Shown here: piece after piece, positions 14,497 to 23,631 of the stretch
How positions within the stretch are numbered: the stretch's first letter is position 1
How the letters are laid out: the number at the start of each line of letters is the position of its first letter
Origin: Anagrus nilaparvatae
Taxonomy: Eukaryota; Arthropoda; Insecta; Hymenoptera; Mymaridae
NCBI GenBank assembly: GCA_022575985.1
Contig: JAKSXM010000269.1
Span: 1-64,000, forward strand
Direction: 5' to 3'
DNA: 64,000 nt
Notes under the pieces: generated by a model
What the model was told of the DNA's origin: nothing
Database searches by the model: none
What the model saw: the letters and a program-made list of their open reading frames with translations, nothing else
Made by a program: the position numbers and the translations under genes

Positions 14497-16530
14497 TTAG
14501 TGTTTATTATAAAATTTAAAGTTTTTGTCGAAGGAATGATATGATTTGGGTTCAATGTAAGGGGGTTCGGTAGGTAGTGGAGGGGGGTTGAAGACTGGAT
14601 TGTTATGATTGTTTTGTTCCATGTTAATTTTTACTTCGTCGTTTTTAGTTTGATATTCTATGATAGGATTTGTGTTGACTTTTGAATGATTATTTTTATT
14701 TTCGTAATTTGAAAGTTGTATTAGGAAATTTGTGACAGATGTAAAAATTGCTCCTAATAAGTAAAATGAGAATCCATATATTCGATGTAATTGGAAAAAA
14801 TTTAGAATTGCTGATAAAACTGATTTGATTACGTAGAATATGGAAAGTATTCCTAATATTCCGGCTGATGTGAGGCTGAAGTCCCAAAAATCTTTTTTTA
14901 CTGTGTCGAAAAAGTGATCCAGAATTGTGTATATGGAGTTTTGTGTTAATAGATTTTTGTATAAGTCTTGATGTATTGAGGTTTCGCCATTCAATGATCT
15001 CGCTATGCTGTTTAAAAGCGATTCTCGTTCCATTGGGAACAAAATACTTTTTTGTAGGTTTTCTAATTCTGTTTCGGAATAAATTCCGCTTGTTGCCAGG
15101 TTCTTTATCGGCTCATATTTCCAAGAAATCTTGGTGTCTGGCTTCAAAATAACTGGCTCTCGTGCTGGTAAAGGGTTTGGTAAAAATTTTAGCCAAACGT
15201 CATTGATTTTGAAAATTGGTGGTAAAATCGTTGAACAGCTTACCTCCGTTGGTTGGTTAATTAAAATTCTTGTTATTGGGGTTAAAAATTTTAATGTTTT
15301 ATTATTTTTTAAAACTGGTAATTCGTTATAACAACGTTCAGTTTGAACCATTTGTACCCTGACCGGTGTACAACGTATTATGTAAACCACTTCTGCGACT
15401 ACTTTTGCGTAATGGCCAATTCCAAATTTTGAGTATGCAAAATGATCTGGGGATAATGTGGCTAGGATTTGGTTATTTTGGAGTATGGATTTTTCTAATT
15501 CACATTCTTTTCTCAACATATGTAAATATAATTTATCTGCTTGTAAATTTATATGGTGTTCTGTAAAAACAAATTTTTGATTTACGTATGTAAAAAGATC
15601 TAAATCTTGTACGCCCGTATTTCCGACAGGGATGTGTTGCAGAATTTGGTTTAATACAACTTTTTTATTATCTAAGATTAGTATACGTGGGTGGAGTGTT
15701 CTTAACGCTGGTATTTGACAAATAGAAGTTTCTTCTATTATTTTAAAAGCAAAGGTTGTATGTTGCGAGTTCAATATATATGTTGTAATATTATTTTTAA
15801 TATCCGTAAAATCAGTTACTTTTTCGGCAAATCCGTAATATAAAATAGTATAATGGTCTGAGATACAGCCTTTACCTTCTAAATTGTTCCAGAAAGTATG
15901 GCCATATTGTATATCCATACAATGATATTTATTGAACTCACAAGACACACCTGAATTTAAACGTACAATGTTAGAATGTAAGTCTAATGATGCATACTGC
16001 TGTGATAATGTTATTTTTATATGGCCTTGGACAAAAACGTGTGAAAATGTCCCGAATTCATCGCTATAAAATCCACCTGTACATTCATTATTTTCTGCTG
16101 AACCGGAAAATACGATTGGTACTGTTTTTGTTTCGTTTATATTTAAATTAGTAATTACATGACTATTGTCATATTTATAAATTCTCGTTTCGTGGATATT
16201 TTTACACGTTTCTGAACTGACCTCTATAATGAAAGTTTCTTCTGCTCTTTCTATGGGTTTCACATAGTTGAAGTACCCGTTGCATGATTGGACTACTCGA
16301 TGAATTTCTATTAAGCATTGGTAAACTTTGAGTTTTTCGTATTCTTTGAGTTGTAGCAGCGCTATATATTCTTTAGTCGTTTCGACTTTTGGTTTTTGTA
16401 TATTACAGCTAGGTATATTTGTTAAAGAAATTGTAGTTACGTTGTTAGTAGCGCTGCTGCAGTCAAATCCTATTAGAAACTCAGAGTTTATGATTCTAAA
16501 ACATAAAATGATGAGCACATATTTCTGCAT
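14497..16530 (-). CDS. env: Envelope glycoprotein, chuvirus-glycoprotein-like
   Basis: The product is 677 residues. It has a hydrophobic start compatible with a signal peptide (first ~17 residues), a cysteine-containing ectodomain with many NxT/NxS sequons, hydrophobic segments at about 552-578 and 586-604, and a roughly 70-residue tail rich in Asn and Pro (PPPLPTEPPY). The N-terminal GFDCSS...NVTTISLTNIPSC pattern and Cys spacing recall the glycoproteins of Chuviridae, which are known to have been captured by insect LTR elements; I did not see the layout of baculovirus-F-type errantivirus envelopes. By family this would be a membrane fusion protein; function here is inference. The ATG lies about 170 bp after the pol domain ends, and a strong splice acceptor precedes it. 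The frame is fully open, so the gene is recent or still selected. Confidence 0.8.
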   Translation of the reverse strand: MQKYVLIILCFRIINSEFLIGFDCSSATNNVTTISLTNIPSCNIQKPKVETTKEYIALLQLKEYEKLKVYQCLIEIHRVVQSCNGYFNYVKPIERAEETFIIEVSSETCKNIHETRIYKYDNSHVITNLNINETKTVPIVFSGSAENNECTGGFYSDEFGTFSHVFVQGHIKITLSQQYASLDLHSNIVRLNSGVSCEFNKYHCMDIQYGHTFWNNLEGKGCISDHYTILYYGFAEKVTDFTDIKNNITTYILNSQHTTFAFKIIEETSICQIPALRTLHPRILILDNKKVVLNQILQHIPVGNTGVQDLDLFTYVNQKFVFTEHHINLQADKLYLHMLRKECELEKSILQNNQILATLSPDHFAYSKFGIGHYAKVVAEVVYIIRCTPVRVQMVQTERCYNELPVLKNNKTLKFLTPITRILINQPTEVSCSTILPPIFKINDVWLKFLPNPLPAREPVILKPDTKISWKYEPIKNLATSGIYSETELENLQKSILFPMERESLLNSIARSLNGETSIHQDLYKNLLTQNSIYTILDHFFDTVKKDFWDFSLTSAGILGILSIFYVIKSVLSAILNFFQLHRIYGFSFYLLGAIFTSVTNFLIQLSNYENKNNHSKVNTNPIIEYQTKNDEVKINMEQNNHNNPVFNPPPLPTEPPYIEPKSYHSFDKNFKFYNKH

Positions 16531-16587
16531 AATGGTATCTAAACAAATTAATAATATATTAGTAATTAGGATATATTTAAATATAAG

Positions 16588-16590
16588 CTA
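16588..16590 (-). promoter_or_regulatory. Candidate splice acceptor for env mRNA
   Basis: On the minus strand a run of twelve T, then CTTTTAG, ends here, 58 bases upstream of the env ATG. A second, weaker TTTAG lies about 10 bases before the ATG. Errantivirus-type elements make env from a spliced RNA, so this is a plausible 3' splice site, with the GTAAGT in the 5' LTR as possible donor. Confidence 0.5.
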
Positions 16591-16698
16591 AAAGAAAAAA
16601 AAAAAATTAAAGTAACTTAGTTTTTATGACAATGAGTCATATATATTTTATATTTTATTTTATGTACAAGAAAAGAGAGTGCTTTGTAAAGAACGTTT

Positions 16699-16894
16699 TT
16701 AGAGTTTAGCTTTTACTGTGGGTCTTTTTAACCTTCTAACATGTACTATTTGGGTCGAGTTAGTTCCAACTTTTTGAATTTTTACGTTATAATCGGAAAA
16801 TTTTTGTACAATTACAAATGGTCCTGTGTAAGGATCGTCTGGTTTTGACAATTCGCCTCCTTTTGCTAAGAAAACTATATCTCCGATTTCAAAT
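16699..16894 (-). pseudogene. End of pol (integrase C-terminal part), out of frame
   Basis: From about 16978 down to the stop at 16699 the minus strand encodes, in a frame different from the upstream pol ORF, a stretch with the pattern FEIGDIVFLAKGG, YTGPF and VHVRRLKRP. This is the typical end of Ty3/gypsy integrase. The main pol ORF runs past it in the wrong frame and stops at 16895. The switch is near the GG at about 16980 and equals one extra base. Either this copy carries a disabling indel or the assembly has an error there. Confidence 0.75.
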
Positions 16895-19800
16895 TCAGTG
16901 ATATTTACATTTCTGTCGTAATATTGTTTTGATGTTAGTTTTGCGATATAAGTTTTGATTTGCGATTTGTCGTATGCCTAGCAGTCGCGAGACTAAATCT
17001 ATTAAGTAATTTTTATAAGTTGGTAATTTCTCAGATTCTTTTATTTTAGCTTCTGAAGGCATGCGAGCTAGTAAACCAAATACGATTTCGTGTGGACAGT
17101 AACCTGTTGAGCTATGTACCGTATTATTATAGCAAAAGCTGGCTAAATTTATATACATGTGCCAATCTTTGTATTTGTTTGTGTAGTTTCTAAGATATTC
17201 AGTAATCACATGATTTGAGCGTTCTACCATTCCGTTTGAGGTTGGTGAATAGCTAGTAGTCGTAATTTGTTTTATTTTGAATCTTTTAGCTACTGCTTTC
17301 ATTAAGTTACTTATAAATTGAGAACCTCTGTCTGAAAGCAGTATTTTAGGAGATCCAAAATAACATATAAAATTGTTAATAAATGCCGTTGCTACCGTGG
17401 GTGTATCGACATTTTTGAGGGGAACGGCTACTAAAAATTTAGATAATTGGCATTGTATCATTAATATGTACTTGTAGCCATCAGCTGATACATTTCCTAT
17501 AGGACCCATAATATCAATTGATATTCTTTCAAATACCGCCCCCGGGCATTGGGTTATTTTCATCGGTAATTTAACTCTGCGGCGTGAAATTTTCCGTAGT
17601 TGGCAATTTAAACATAGGCTAATTTTTGTTTGCACGTATTCTTTTAAATTTTCCCAGTAATAGGACTGGCGAATTTTTTGAATAGTGGCTTTTTGACCTC
17701 TATGTCCTGCCGTAGGTAATTCATGAAATTCTTTGAAAATAGCTTCTCTGTCTTTTTCTTGTACATAAATTAAAGATTGCTTACAAACTATTATTTTAAA
17801 CTTATTTTCAGCAATTTTATGTATCAACTTTAGTATATCTGAAAAAGATACGTTTGCTACAAATATGCTTTCAGCAATACTTAAATTATTTTTATTATTA
17901 AAATTGTTAAGATATTCTATTACTTGTAAAATTAATTTTTCTATATTCTTTAAAACTAACTTAATTGATTCTTTAGGGTTAATGCATAAGCCAAAATATA
18001 TTTTATTTCTGTGTTTTTGAATATTTAAAGTATTAATTTTGTTTTTAGAAAAACTTTGTATTTTTCCTGCTTTTATTAAATTAATCGCACCTTTACACAA
18101 AGCTTTTCCGTTTTCGTCTATAAAATAAATTATGTTATCTTTTCTAAATTGTAATAAATCTTTTAAGTATACTAAATTGCTTAAATTTAAATTATTGTTA
18201 TATTGTAAATTAATATTGTCATTATTGACTATGTTATCGTTATCGTTATCTGATATTTCGGATGATTCATCACTACTAAAATCAGATTCTGTTAATAATG
18301 CATTTTTTGTATCTTGAATATTTTTACTTGTCCCTTTAGGAGGCCTGCCTCTTTTATTTTTAGGCAAAGACCGTTTGTCTATTATTTTTCGTTTTTTACA
18401 ATTTCTCTGTTTTTGAATTCTTTTTTGTGTAGTAGTATTGCTATTATTTTGTTTATTTTCGGAATTTTTATTAGTAATGTTTGAGTTTTCTTGTATATGT
18501 TTTTGTGCACGAGTTAAGACATTAGATTCTTGTGGCATTTCTATTTGCCTACTTAGGCAATCCGCCACTACATTAGCTTTACCCTTAAGGTATATTATTG
18601 TATAATCTAAGTCGGAAAGTTCATGTCGCCATTTTAAAACTCGTTTATTTTTTTCTGATTTTTCGCAAAAAGATAATGGTCTATGGTCACAATATACTGT
18701 AAAATGTTTATATAGATATCCTCTTAGGTGGTCAATCGACCAGTAAATAGAAAAGAATTCTCGTTCATAAGTTGAGTATTTTCGTTCATTGGTCGTTAAA
18801 GTTCGTGAAATGTAGCTTACGGGATTTTCTTTACCCTTGGGTCCTTGACATAGGCAACAACCTATGCCATATCCACTACTGTCTGTGTAAAGTGTAAATT
18901 CTTTTTCTAGGTCTGGAAATATTAAGACTGGTGCTGTACATAATTTTTCTTTTAATAAATCGAAAGCTCTTTGAGTTTCTTCAGTCCATTTAAATGGTGT
19001 GTCTTTTTTTAATAAATTTGTCAATGGTCGTGCTATATTTGCGTAGTTTTTGATAAATTTTCTGTAATAGTTTGTCATTCCATTAAAAATTCTGACTTGT
19101 TTTAAAGTTTTTGGTATGGGTATTTTTGTAATTGCTTCGACTTTTCTCGGGTCAGTCTGTATTCCTTTTTCTGAAATTTTGAATCCTAAATAGATTAGTT
19201 CTCGTTTTAGGAATGTACATTTATTTATTTGTATTTTTAGGTTAGCTTCCCTCAATTTTTGGATTACTCGTTCTAAAGCTATGAAATGTGTTTTTAAATC
19301 AGTAGAAAATATAAGAATATCATCGATATATACTCGTACGTTTGGAATATTTTTTAGAACACTTGCTATAAGGCGGACAAATTCCTTCGGGCAGCTCCTT
19401 AAGCCAAAAGGAAGTCTTTTGTGCTGAAAATGTTCAGAATGCGTTGAGAATGCTAATTTTTCACGGTCTTCAGGAGCTACCAGAAGTTGGGAGAACCCGG
19501 AATAAAGATCTAATGATGTAAAGTAAATTGCGTCTTTCAGGTCGTCTAGAATTTCTTGTACTCTTGGAATTGGGAATTCTGGTTCAATAATTTCTTTGTT
19601 TAATTTTCTGAAGTCTGAAATTAGGCGATATGTAACGTTGCCTTTATTATCTGGTTTTTTTGGAATCAAAAATAATGGAGCGTTATATGGTGAGTTTGAA
19701 GGTTCAATTAAGTCTTGTTCTAGTAATTCTTTTATTTGACGATCTATCTCGGCTCTTTGTCCATAAGGTATAAAATATTGTTTGACATAGACAGGGTCTG

Positions 19801-20686
19801 AGGTTTTAGTTCGAATTTTTACATTAATATTATTTGCATGGCTTAATTTTTCGTCTTTTAATTGAAAAACGTCGTGGTTTTCTTCAATAAGATTTTTCAT
19901 AGTTTCGTATTCGGGAGTATTCTTTAAATGATCCAATTCTGCTAAATCTAAAACTTTTTGTGCTCTGGGTTTTTCTATTATTGAGTTATTTTCTATTGTA
20001 AAAATTTCATTTTCAAATTTTGTAATTCTTTTGTTTTTCTGTTCAATGTGGTCTAGGTAAGTTAAAGGGAAGGCTTCTTGGCTCATTATTGTTTGTATAT
20101 ATTCGGGGGAGTGATTTTCTGGTTCATTTTCTTTTAAGTAACTTAAAAATTGCTCGTATTTTTCTTCAGAAAAATTATAATTTATAAAATCAGAAAAATT
20201 TAGTTTTTTATTTTTAATTTCGTAATTATTAATTTCATTGTTTATGTTTATATTAATATCATTATTTGTAAATGTGGATTCATCAAATATTTCGATAGGT
20301 TTTTGTTTTAAGTTTATGTTATATATTTTGGCAATATTTTTAATTATTGTATCATTATTTAATAATTCTTTATTATTTTGTAATGTGTATGTATTACAAA
20401 ATGTATTAATATCGTACGATGTATTAAGAATATTTGTATCATCATTATTTAATAAATCTGTATTATTTTGTAATGTGTTTGTATTACAAAATGTATTTGT
20501 ATCGTACGATGTATTGAGAATATCTGCATTATTTTGTAATATATATGTATTACAAAATGTTTTGCTTTGAATTATATCATTTATTAAAATATTATTTATT
20601 TCATCAAAATTGTCATTTTTTATTGCATAATTTAATGTATTTGTTTTTAAGATATCTTGTTCATCATTTTTAATATTATTTAACAT
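16895..20686 (-). CDS. pol: Pol polyprotein: reverse transcriptase, RNase H, integrase
   Basis: The ORF has 1263 codons from the first ATG, and the frame is open up to 20941. An Asn-rich N-terminal part (about residues 45-115) holds three imperfect repeats around TFCNT..LQNN. RT follows, with LDLYSGFSQL at about 390 and the catalytic YIDD at about 450. RNase H has TDSSGYG at about 600 and YEREF, and the connection has YCDHRPL. A basic Lys/Asn-rich linker (about 705-980) includes an AT-hook-like KRGRPPKG at about 780. Integrase has an HHCC finger at about 987-1030 and a DDE triad (IDIMG ~1055, SDRGSQF ~1118, VERSNH ~1157). The protein copies element RNA and inserts the DNA. Protease is not in this frame, and the last integrase segment is shifted out of frame after about 16980. 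Confidence 0.93.
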   Translation of the reverse strand: MLNNIKNDEQDILKTNTLNYAIKNDNFDEINNILINDIIQSKTFCNTYILQNNADILNTSYDTNTFCNTNTLQNNTDLLNNDDTNILNTSYDINTFCNTYTLQNNKELLNNDTIIKNIAKIYNINLKQKPIEIFDESTFTNNDINININNEINNYEIKNKKLNFSDFINYNFSEEKYEQFLSYLKENEPENHSPEYIQTIMSQEAFPLTYLDHIEQKNKRITKFENEIFTIENNSIIEKPRAQKVLDLAELDHLKNTPEYETMKNLIEENHDVFQLKDEKLSHANNINVKIRTKTSDPVYVKQYFIPYGQRAEIDRQIKELLEQDLIEPSNSPYNAPLFLIPKKPDNKGNVTYRLISDFRKLNKEIIEPEFPIPRVQEILDDLKDAIYFTSLDLYSGFSQLLVAPEDREKLAFSTHSEHFQHKRLPFGLRSCPKEFVRLIASVLKNIPNVRVYIDDILIFSTDLKTHFIALERVIQKLREANLKIQINKCTFLKRELIYLGFKISEKGIQTDPRKVEAITKIPIPKTLKQVRIFNGMTNYYRKFIKNYANIARPLTNLLKKDTPFKWTEETQRAFDLLKEKLCTAPVLIFPDLEKEFTLYTDSSGYGIGCCLCQGPKGKENPVSYISRTLTTNERKYSTYEREFFSIYWSIDHLRGYLYKHFTVYCDHRPLSFCEKSEKNKRVLKWRHELSDLDYTIIYLKGKANVVADCLSRQIEMPQESNVLTRAQKHIQENSNITNKNSENKQNNSNTTTQKRIQKQRNCKKRKIIDKRSLPKNKRGRPPKGTSKNIQDTKNALLTESDFSSDESSEISDNDNDNIVNNDNINLQYNNNLNLSNLVYLKDLLQFRKDNIIYFIDENGKALCKGAINLIKAGKIQSFSKNKINTLNIQKHRNKIYFGLCINPKESIKLVLKNIEKLILQVIEYLNNFNNKNNLSIAESIFVANVSFSDILKLIHKIAENKFKIIVCKQSLIYVQEKDREAIFKEFHELPTAGHRGQKATIQKIRQSYYWENLKEYVQTKISLCLNCQLRKISRRRVKLPMKITQCPGAVFERISIDIMGPIGNVSADGYKYILMIQCQLSKFLVAVPLKNVDTPTVATAFINNFICYFGSPKILLSDRGSQFISNLMKAVAKRFKIKQITTTSYSPTSNGMVERSNHVITEYLRNYTNKYKDWHMYINLASFCYNNTVHSSTGYCPHEIVFGLLARMPSEAKIKESEKLPTYKNYLIDLVSRLLGIRQIANQNLYRKTNIKTILRQKCKYH

Positions 20687-20817
20687 ATTATGTAATTCTT
20701 TTTCATAATTTAAAGTAGCTACTTGATCAGTATGACAGAATGTGCTTGCATCAGCATTTTGGATGGTATTGCTAGCTTTTTGCTGAGTAGTGCATTCTGA
20801 AATACTTGAAATTTTGT

Positions 20818-21645
20818 TTATGTTAGTATCAAAGGAATTTGTGTCATTTTCCTTGACCTTAGAATAATTAATTTTTCGGGATTTATTTTTCTTAAAACTA
20901 GGTTTCTTGATAGAGAAATGTTTGCATCTACTAGTTCTACATCAGTTTTAACTACTTCTGCGGTTGGCCAAACTGCAGCTTTAATTTCTATTGATGTAGA
21001 ATTTCCAATGCTGGCATTTTTTACGTGCACATTTCCCTGTATATTTGAAATATTTGATGAATTTGAATCTAAAATTTCTTGTTCTATATCATTTTTATAA
21101 AAGAAGGGCATTTCTTTGTTTTTCATAGTTATAGTTTTCTTTTCATAATCAATTTTTACTTTGTTTTCGTCCAGAAAATCACTTCCTAAAATTCCGTGTA
21201 CTGATTTTACAGCGAAGTCGTTTTGTACAATGTGAAATTTACATGGTAATTCTAATAGGGAGATATTATAAGTTCCAATGGTCGTTATAGTTTTGTCTGA
21301 AATTCCTGTGATTATTACTATTTCATTTTTATTTATATATGGTATATTTAATGTAGGGATGCAAGATTCATGTATCACAGACAGACTAGCGCCCGTATCT
21401 AAAAGTAAGTATCTTAAATTGCCTGTTTGGTCCGAAAATTTTAAAACAGGAATTTTGTTAATTGAGTTAAATGTTAGAATATTGTAGGTTCTTATTGAGT
21501 CAGGTTGAGATTGATTGGTAATGCTTGTTGTTGCTGTCCTTGAGTCGAAAATTGATGTGGGGTTTGTACCTGACCAGGCCCCTGTAACCCCATAAGGGCT
21601 GGTAAACGGTTTCCCTGAATTTGCGAAAGTTGAAATTGGGCACAG
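20818..21645 (-). CDS. pro: Retroviral-type aspartic protease frame
   Basis: This open frame lies -1 relative to gag, which it overlaps by about 150 bp, and opens just after a stop at 21646-21648. It has the active-site pattern LLLDTGASLSVIH (DTGA at 21388-21399) and, about 65 residues on, the flap-distal GILGSDFL typical of retropepsins. It is followed by a linker that ends in a stop at 20818. The enzyme would cut the Gag and Pol polyproteins during particle maturation. Expression probably needs a -1 frameshift from gag, since no good ATG precedes the active site. In most Ty3/gypsy elements protease and RT share one frame; here pol is again displaced by -1, with a 124-bp overlap (20818-20941). 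Confidence 0.85.
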   Translation of the reverse strand: MCPISTFANSGKPFTSPYGVTGAWSGTNPTSIFDSRTATTSITNQSQPDSIRTYNILTFNSINKIPVLKFSDQTGNLRYLLLDTGASLSVIHESCIPTLNIPYINKNEIVIITGISDKTITTIGTYNISLLELPCKFHIVQNDFAVKSVHGILGSDFLDENKVKIDYEKKTITMKNKEMPFFYKNDIEQEILDSNSSNISNIQGNVHVKNASIGNSTSIEIKAAVWPTAEVVKTDVELVDANISLSRNLVLRKINPEKLIILRSRKMTQIPLILT

Positions 21646-23390
21646 TTATTTACGCTGTGATATGGGTTGCCGCAATATGTGCAGCCTCTTTGATAATTTT
21701 GATTATTGTTTCTTGGTCTATACCCGTTATTTCTACTTTGATAGTTATTTTGATTGTTATTTTGGTTATTATAATTTTGACGATTATTATTATTATTATA
21801 TGAGCGGTTTTGGTTATAGTTTTGATTATTATTATTTCTATTATTATTATTGTTGTTATTGTTATAACGTCTATTTTGGGTATATCTTGAATTATTGTTT
21901 TGATTATTGGACTGAAAATTTCTTTGGTTATTTTGATTTGAATTATTTTTAAAATTTCCTTTATTACATTCGCTAGTATTATGTGTAACACTATTGGGGT
22001 GATTTTGGCAAAATTTTTGACTATTTTCTGAGTTTACTTGTTTTTGGCTATTTTTATCTTGGAAAAATAGGACTGTTTTTTCTATTGTTGAACATAGAGT
22101 TTCTACTTGTTGCTGTAAATTATTAACTTTTTCTTGAATTGTTTTTGGGCAATTTTCTAATTTGTGGTCGGTAGAAAAACATTTTTCGCATTTTTCTAGA
22201 TTAATCGTGTTAATTAGTTCAGTTTTAGTTTCGTTTTTAAGTATTGGTTGGACTTCATGTCTCATTTCTTTGTATTTTTCTAGATAATCTTCAATTGTTG
22301 CTGCTTTTTTAGCGATTTCACCTATTGTAAGCAATTCTGTTTCTAAGCCTAATCTACATTCTATTTCCGGTAGAAGACCTCTTTTAAATCTATTTTTCGC
22401 TATTTGGGTAATTTGTTCATTAAATGTTTCTATTAAAACGGCGGCGTTGGGGGCATTTCCTATATTTGCCTCGTAGGCTTTCTTTGTTTTATTAAGTAAT
22501 TCTTCTAATCTTAGTTGGTAACTTAAGACAGTTTCACCTTTAAATTGATATATATTTCCAATTTTATTTGACAAATCGAGATAGTCTATATTTTTACTGA
22601 ATAATCTTTCGAAGTGATGTGTAAATTCAGAAATGGACTCAAAATTTATACCTAAAATTGTATCATAAGCACTTCCGGTAATTTTATAATGTAATAATCT
22701 TAGGAGCATTGGCCATGATTCTCGTGGGGTTGTATTTTTAGCCCTTTCTATTTGCTTAAGCCAAGTGAATACGTCAGGAGTCTGTCCATCGAAATTGTGA
22801 ATACTGTCTAATGCTATTTTTAATTCAAAGTTTGTGCTTTGTTGTGCCATATTTGTATTTGGTTTATTAAAGTTGTTAATATTGTATTCTATTAAACTGT
22901 TTAAATTGGCTAGATTTTGTTCTGCCAGGTTGTAAAGATCTTGTCTTACTTGTATTTCTCTGGTATTTAATAGTTCGCTTCCGAAAGTGGGTTCACTGTT
23001 TGAACTTTTTTGTAGTAGTATAGGTGTTGTATTGTCTAAAATTGGGCTGTCTATAATTGAAGTTTTATTTTTTGGGGAAGAAGTTGTAAAATTGCTATTA
23101 TTTTCGAAAATATTTGGATTTTGTTCTTGTAATTCAATATTATTTGAGAATGTATTATTTGTTGGTAGGGATATTTGAGATTTGTCAATTTTTGAAGTTT
23201 CAGATTTTTCAGTTATTGTTGTATTTTTATTTTTTGAGGTTAAAAGTCCTTTAACAAAATCTTTTGTTGATTGGATACTTTTGTTTAATTTAGAACCAGA
23301 AGGTTGGGTATTATCTGTTAAATTTTGATTTATGGCTAATTGTTGAGATTTTGATCTAGTTATAGGACCTTGTGAATTGGGTTTCGACAT
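21492..23390 (-). CDS. gag: Gag capsid/nucleocapsid polyprotein
   Basis: The product is 632 residues. It has a Ser/Thr/Asn-rich N terminus, a helical retrotransposon-gag capsid region at about 200-370 (FDGQTPDVFTWLKQIE ... YQLRLEELL), then three zinc-knuckle-like motifs: CX2CX4HX4C at about 399-413 (CEKCFSTDHKLENC), a C-H-H-C variant at about 461-475, and a second CX2CX4HX4C at about 568-583. Between the last two lies a tract of about 80 residues dominated by Asn with Arg, Tyr and Gln, encoded by AAT/AAC triplets. Gag packages the RNA and builds the particle. The ATG at 23388-23390 is the first in frame and lies 241 bp from the divergent antisense gene. The Gln-rich C terminus overlaps the protease frame. 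Confidence 0.92.
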   Translation of the reverse strand: MSKPNSQGPITRSKSQQLAINQNLTDNTQPSGSKLNKSIQSTKDFVKGLLTSKNKNTTITEKSETSKIDKSQISLPTNNTFSNNIELQEQNPNIFENNSNFTTSSPKNKTSIIDSPILDNTTPILLQKSSNSEPTFGSELLNTREIQVRQDLYNLAEQNLANLNSLIEYNINNFNKPNTNMAQQSTNFELKIALDSIHNFDGQTPDVFTWLKQIERAKNTTPRESWPMLLRLLHYKITGSAYDTILGINFESISEFTHHFERLFSKNIDYLDLSNKIGNIYQFKGETVLSYQLRLEELLNKTKKAYEANIGNAPNAAVLIETFNEQITQIAKNRFKRGLLPEIECRLGLETELLTIGEIAKKAATIEDYLEKYKEMRHEVQPILKNETKTELINTINLEKCEKCFSTDHKLENCPKTIQEKVNNLQQQVETLCSTIEKTVLFFQDKNSQKQVNSENSQKFCQNHPNSVTHNTSECNKGNFKNNSNQNNQRNFQSNNQNNNSRYTQNRRYNNNNNNNNRNNNNQNYNQNRSYNNNNNRQNYNNQNNNQNNYQSRNNGYRPRNNNQNYQRGCTYCGNPYHSVNNCAQFQLSQIQGNRLPALMGLQGPGQVQTPHQFSTQGQQQQALPINLNLTQ

Positions 23391-23631
23391 AACAATTTCA
23401 TTTTAAAAATAATAGTAAAATAGTAAAAGAAAATTATAAAATTATTTTTGTATATAAGAATATGTATATTAAATATATGTGTATAATAAATGCATTAAAA
23501 AGAAAAATGTCATCAAAAAAAAAATTGATGCGTGGGGTAGCCTACTTAATTTTGTATAAATTGACCGCGAAAAAAAAAATTAATTATCAGTTGTCTTATT
23601 AAAAGTTTTATTAAGAGACAAAAAAAAGAAA
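23391..23631. promoter_or_regulatory. 241-bp divergent spacer between gag and the antisense gene
   Basis: The gap separates two start codons that point away from each other. It is nearly all A and T; TATATAAG occurs at 23451-23458 in plus orientation and could act as a TATA box for the antisense gene, but such motifs are common by chance at this composition. In sense orientation this is the last part of the gag leader. Confidence 0.3.

Noticed and set aside
14925..15566. Plus-strand frames across env
   Set aside because: They have no recognisable domain and no splice logic, and env on the other strand is fully open with a coherent protein.
21621..21991. Ile/Tyr-rich frames on both strands over the Asn-rich part of gag
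   Set aside because: They are shadows of the AAT/AAC triplet run; gag with its zinc knuckles is the supported frame.
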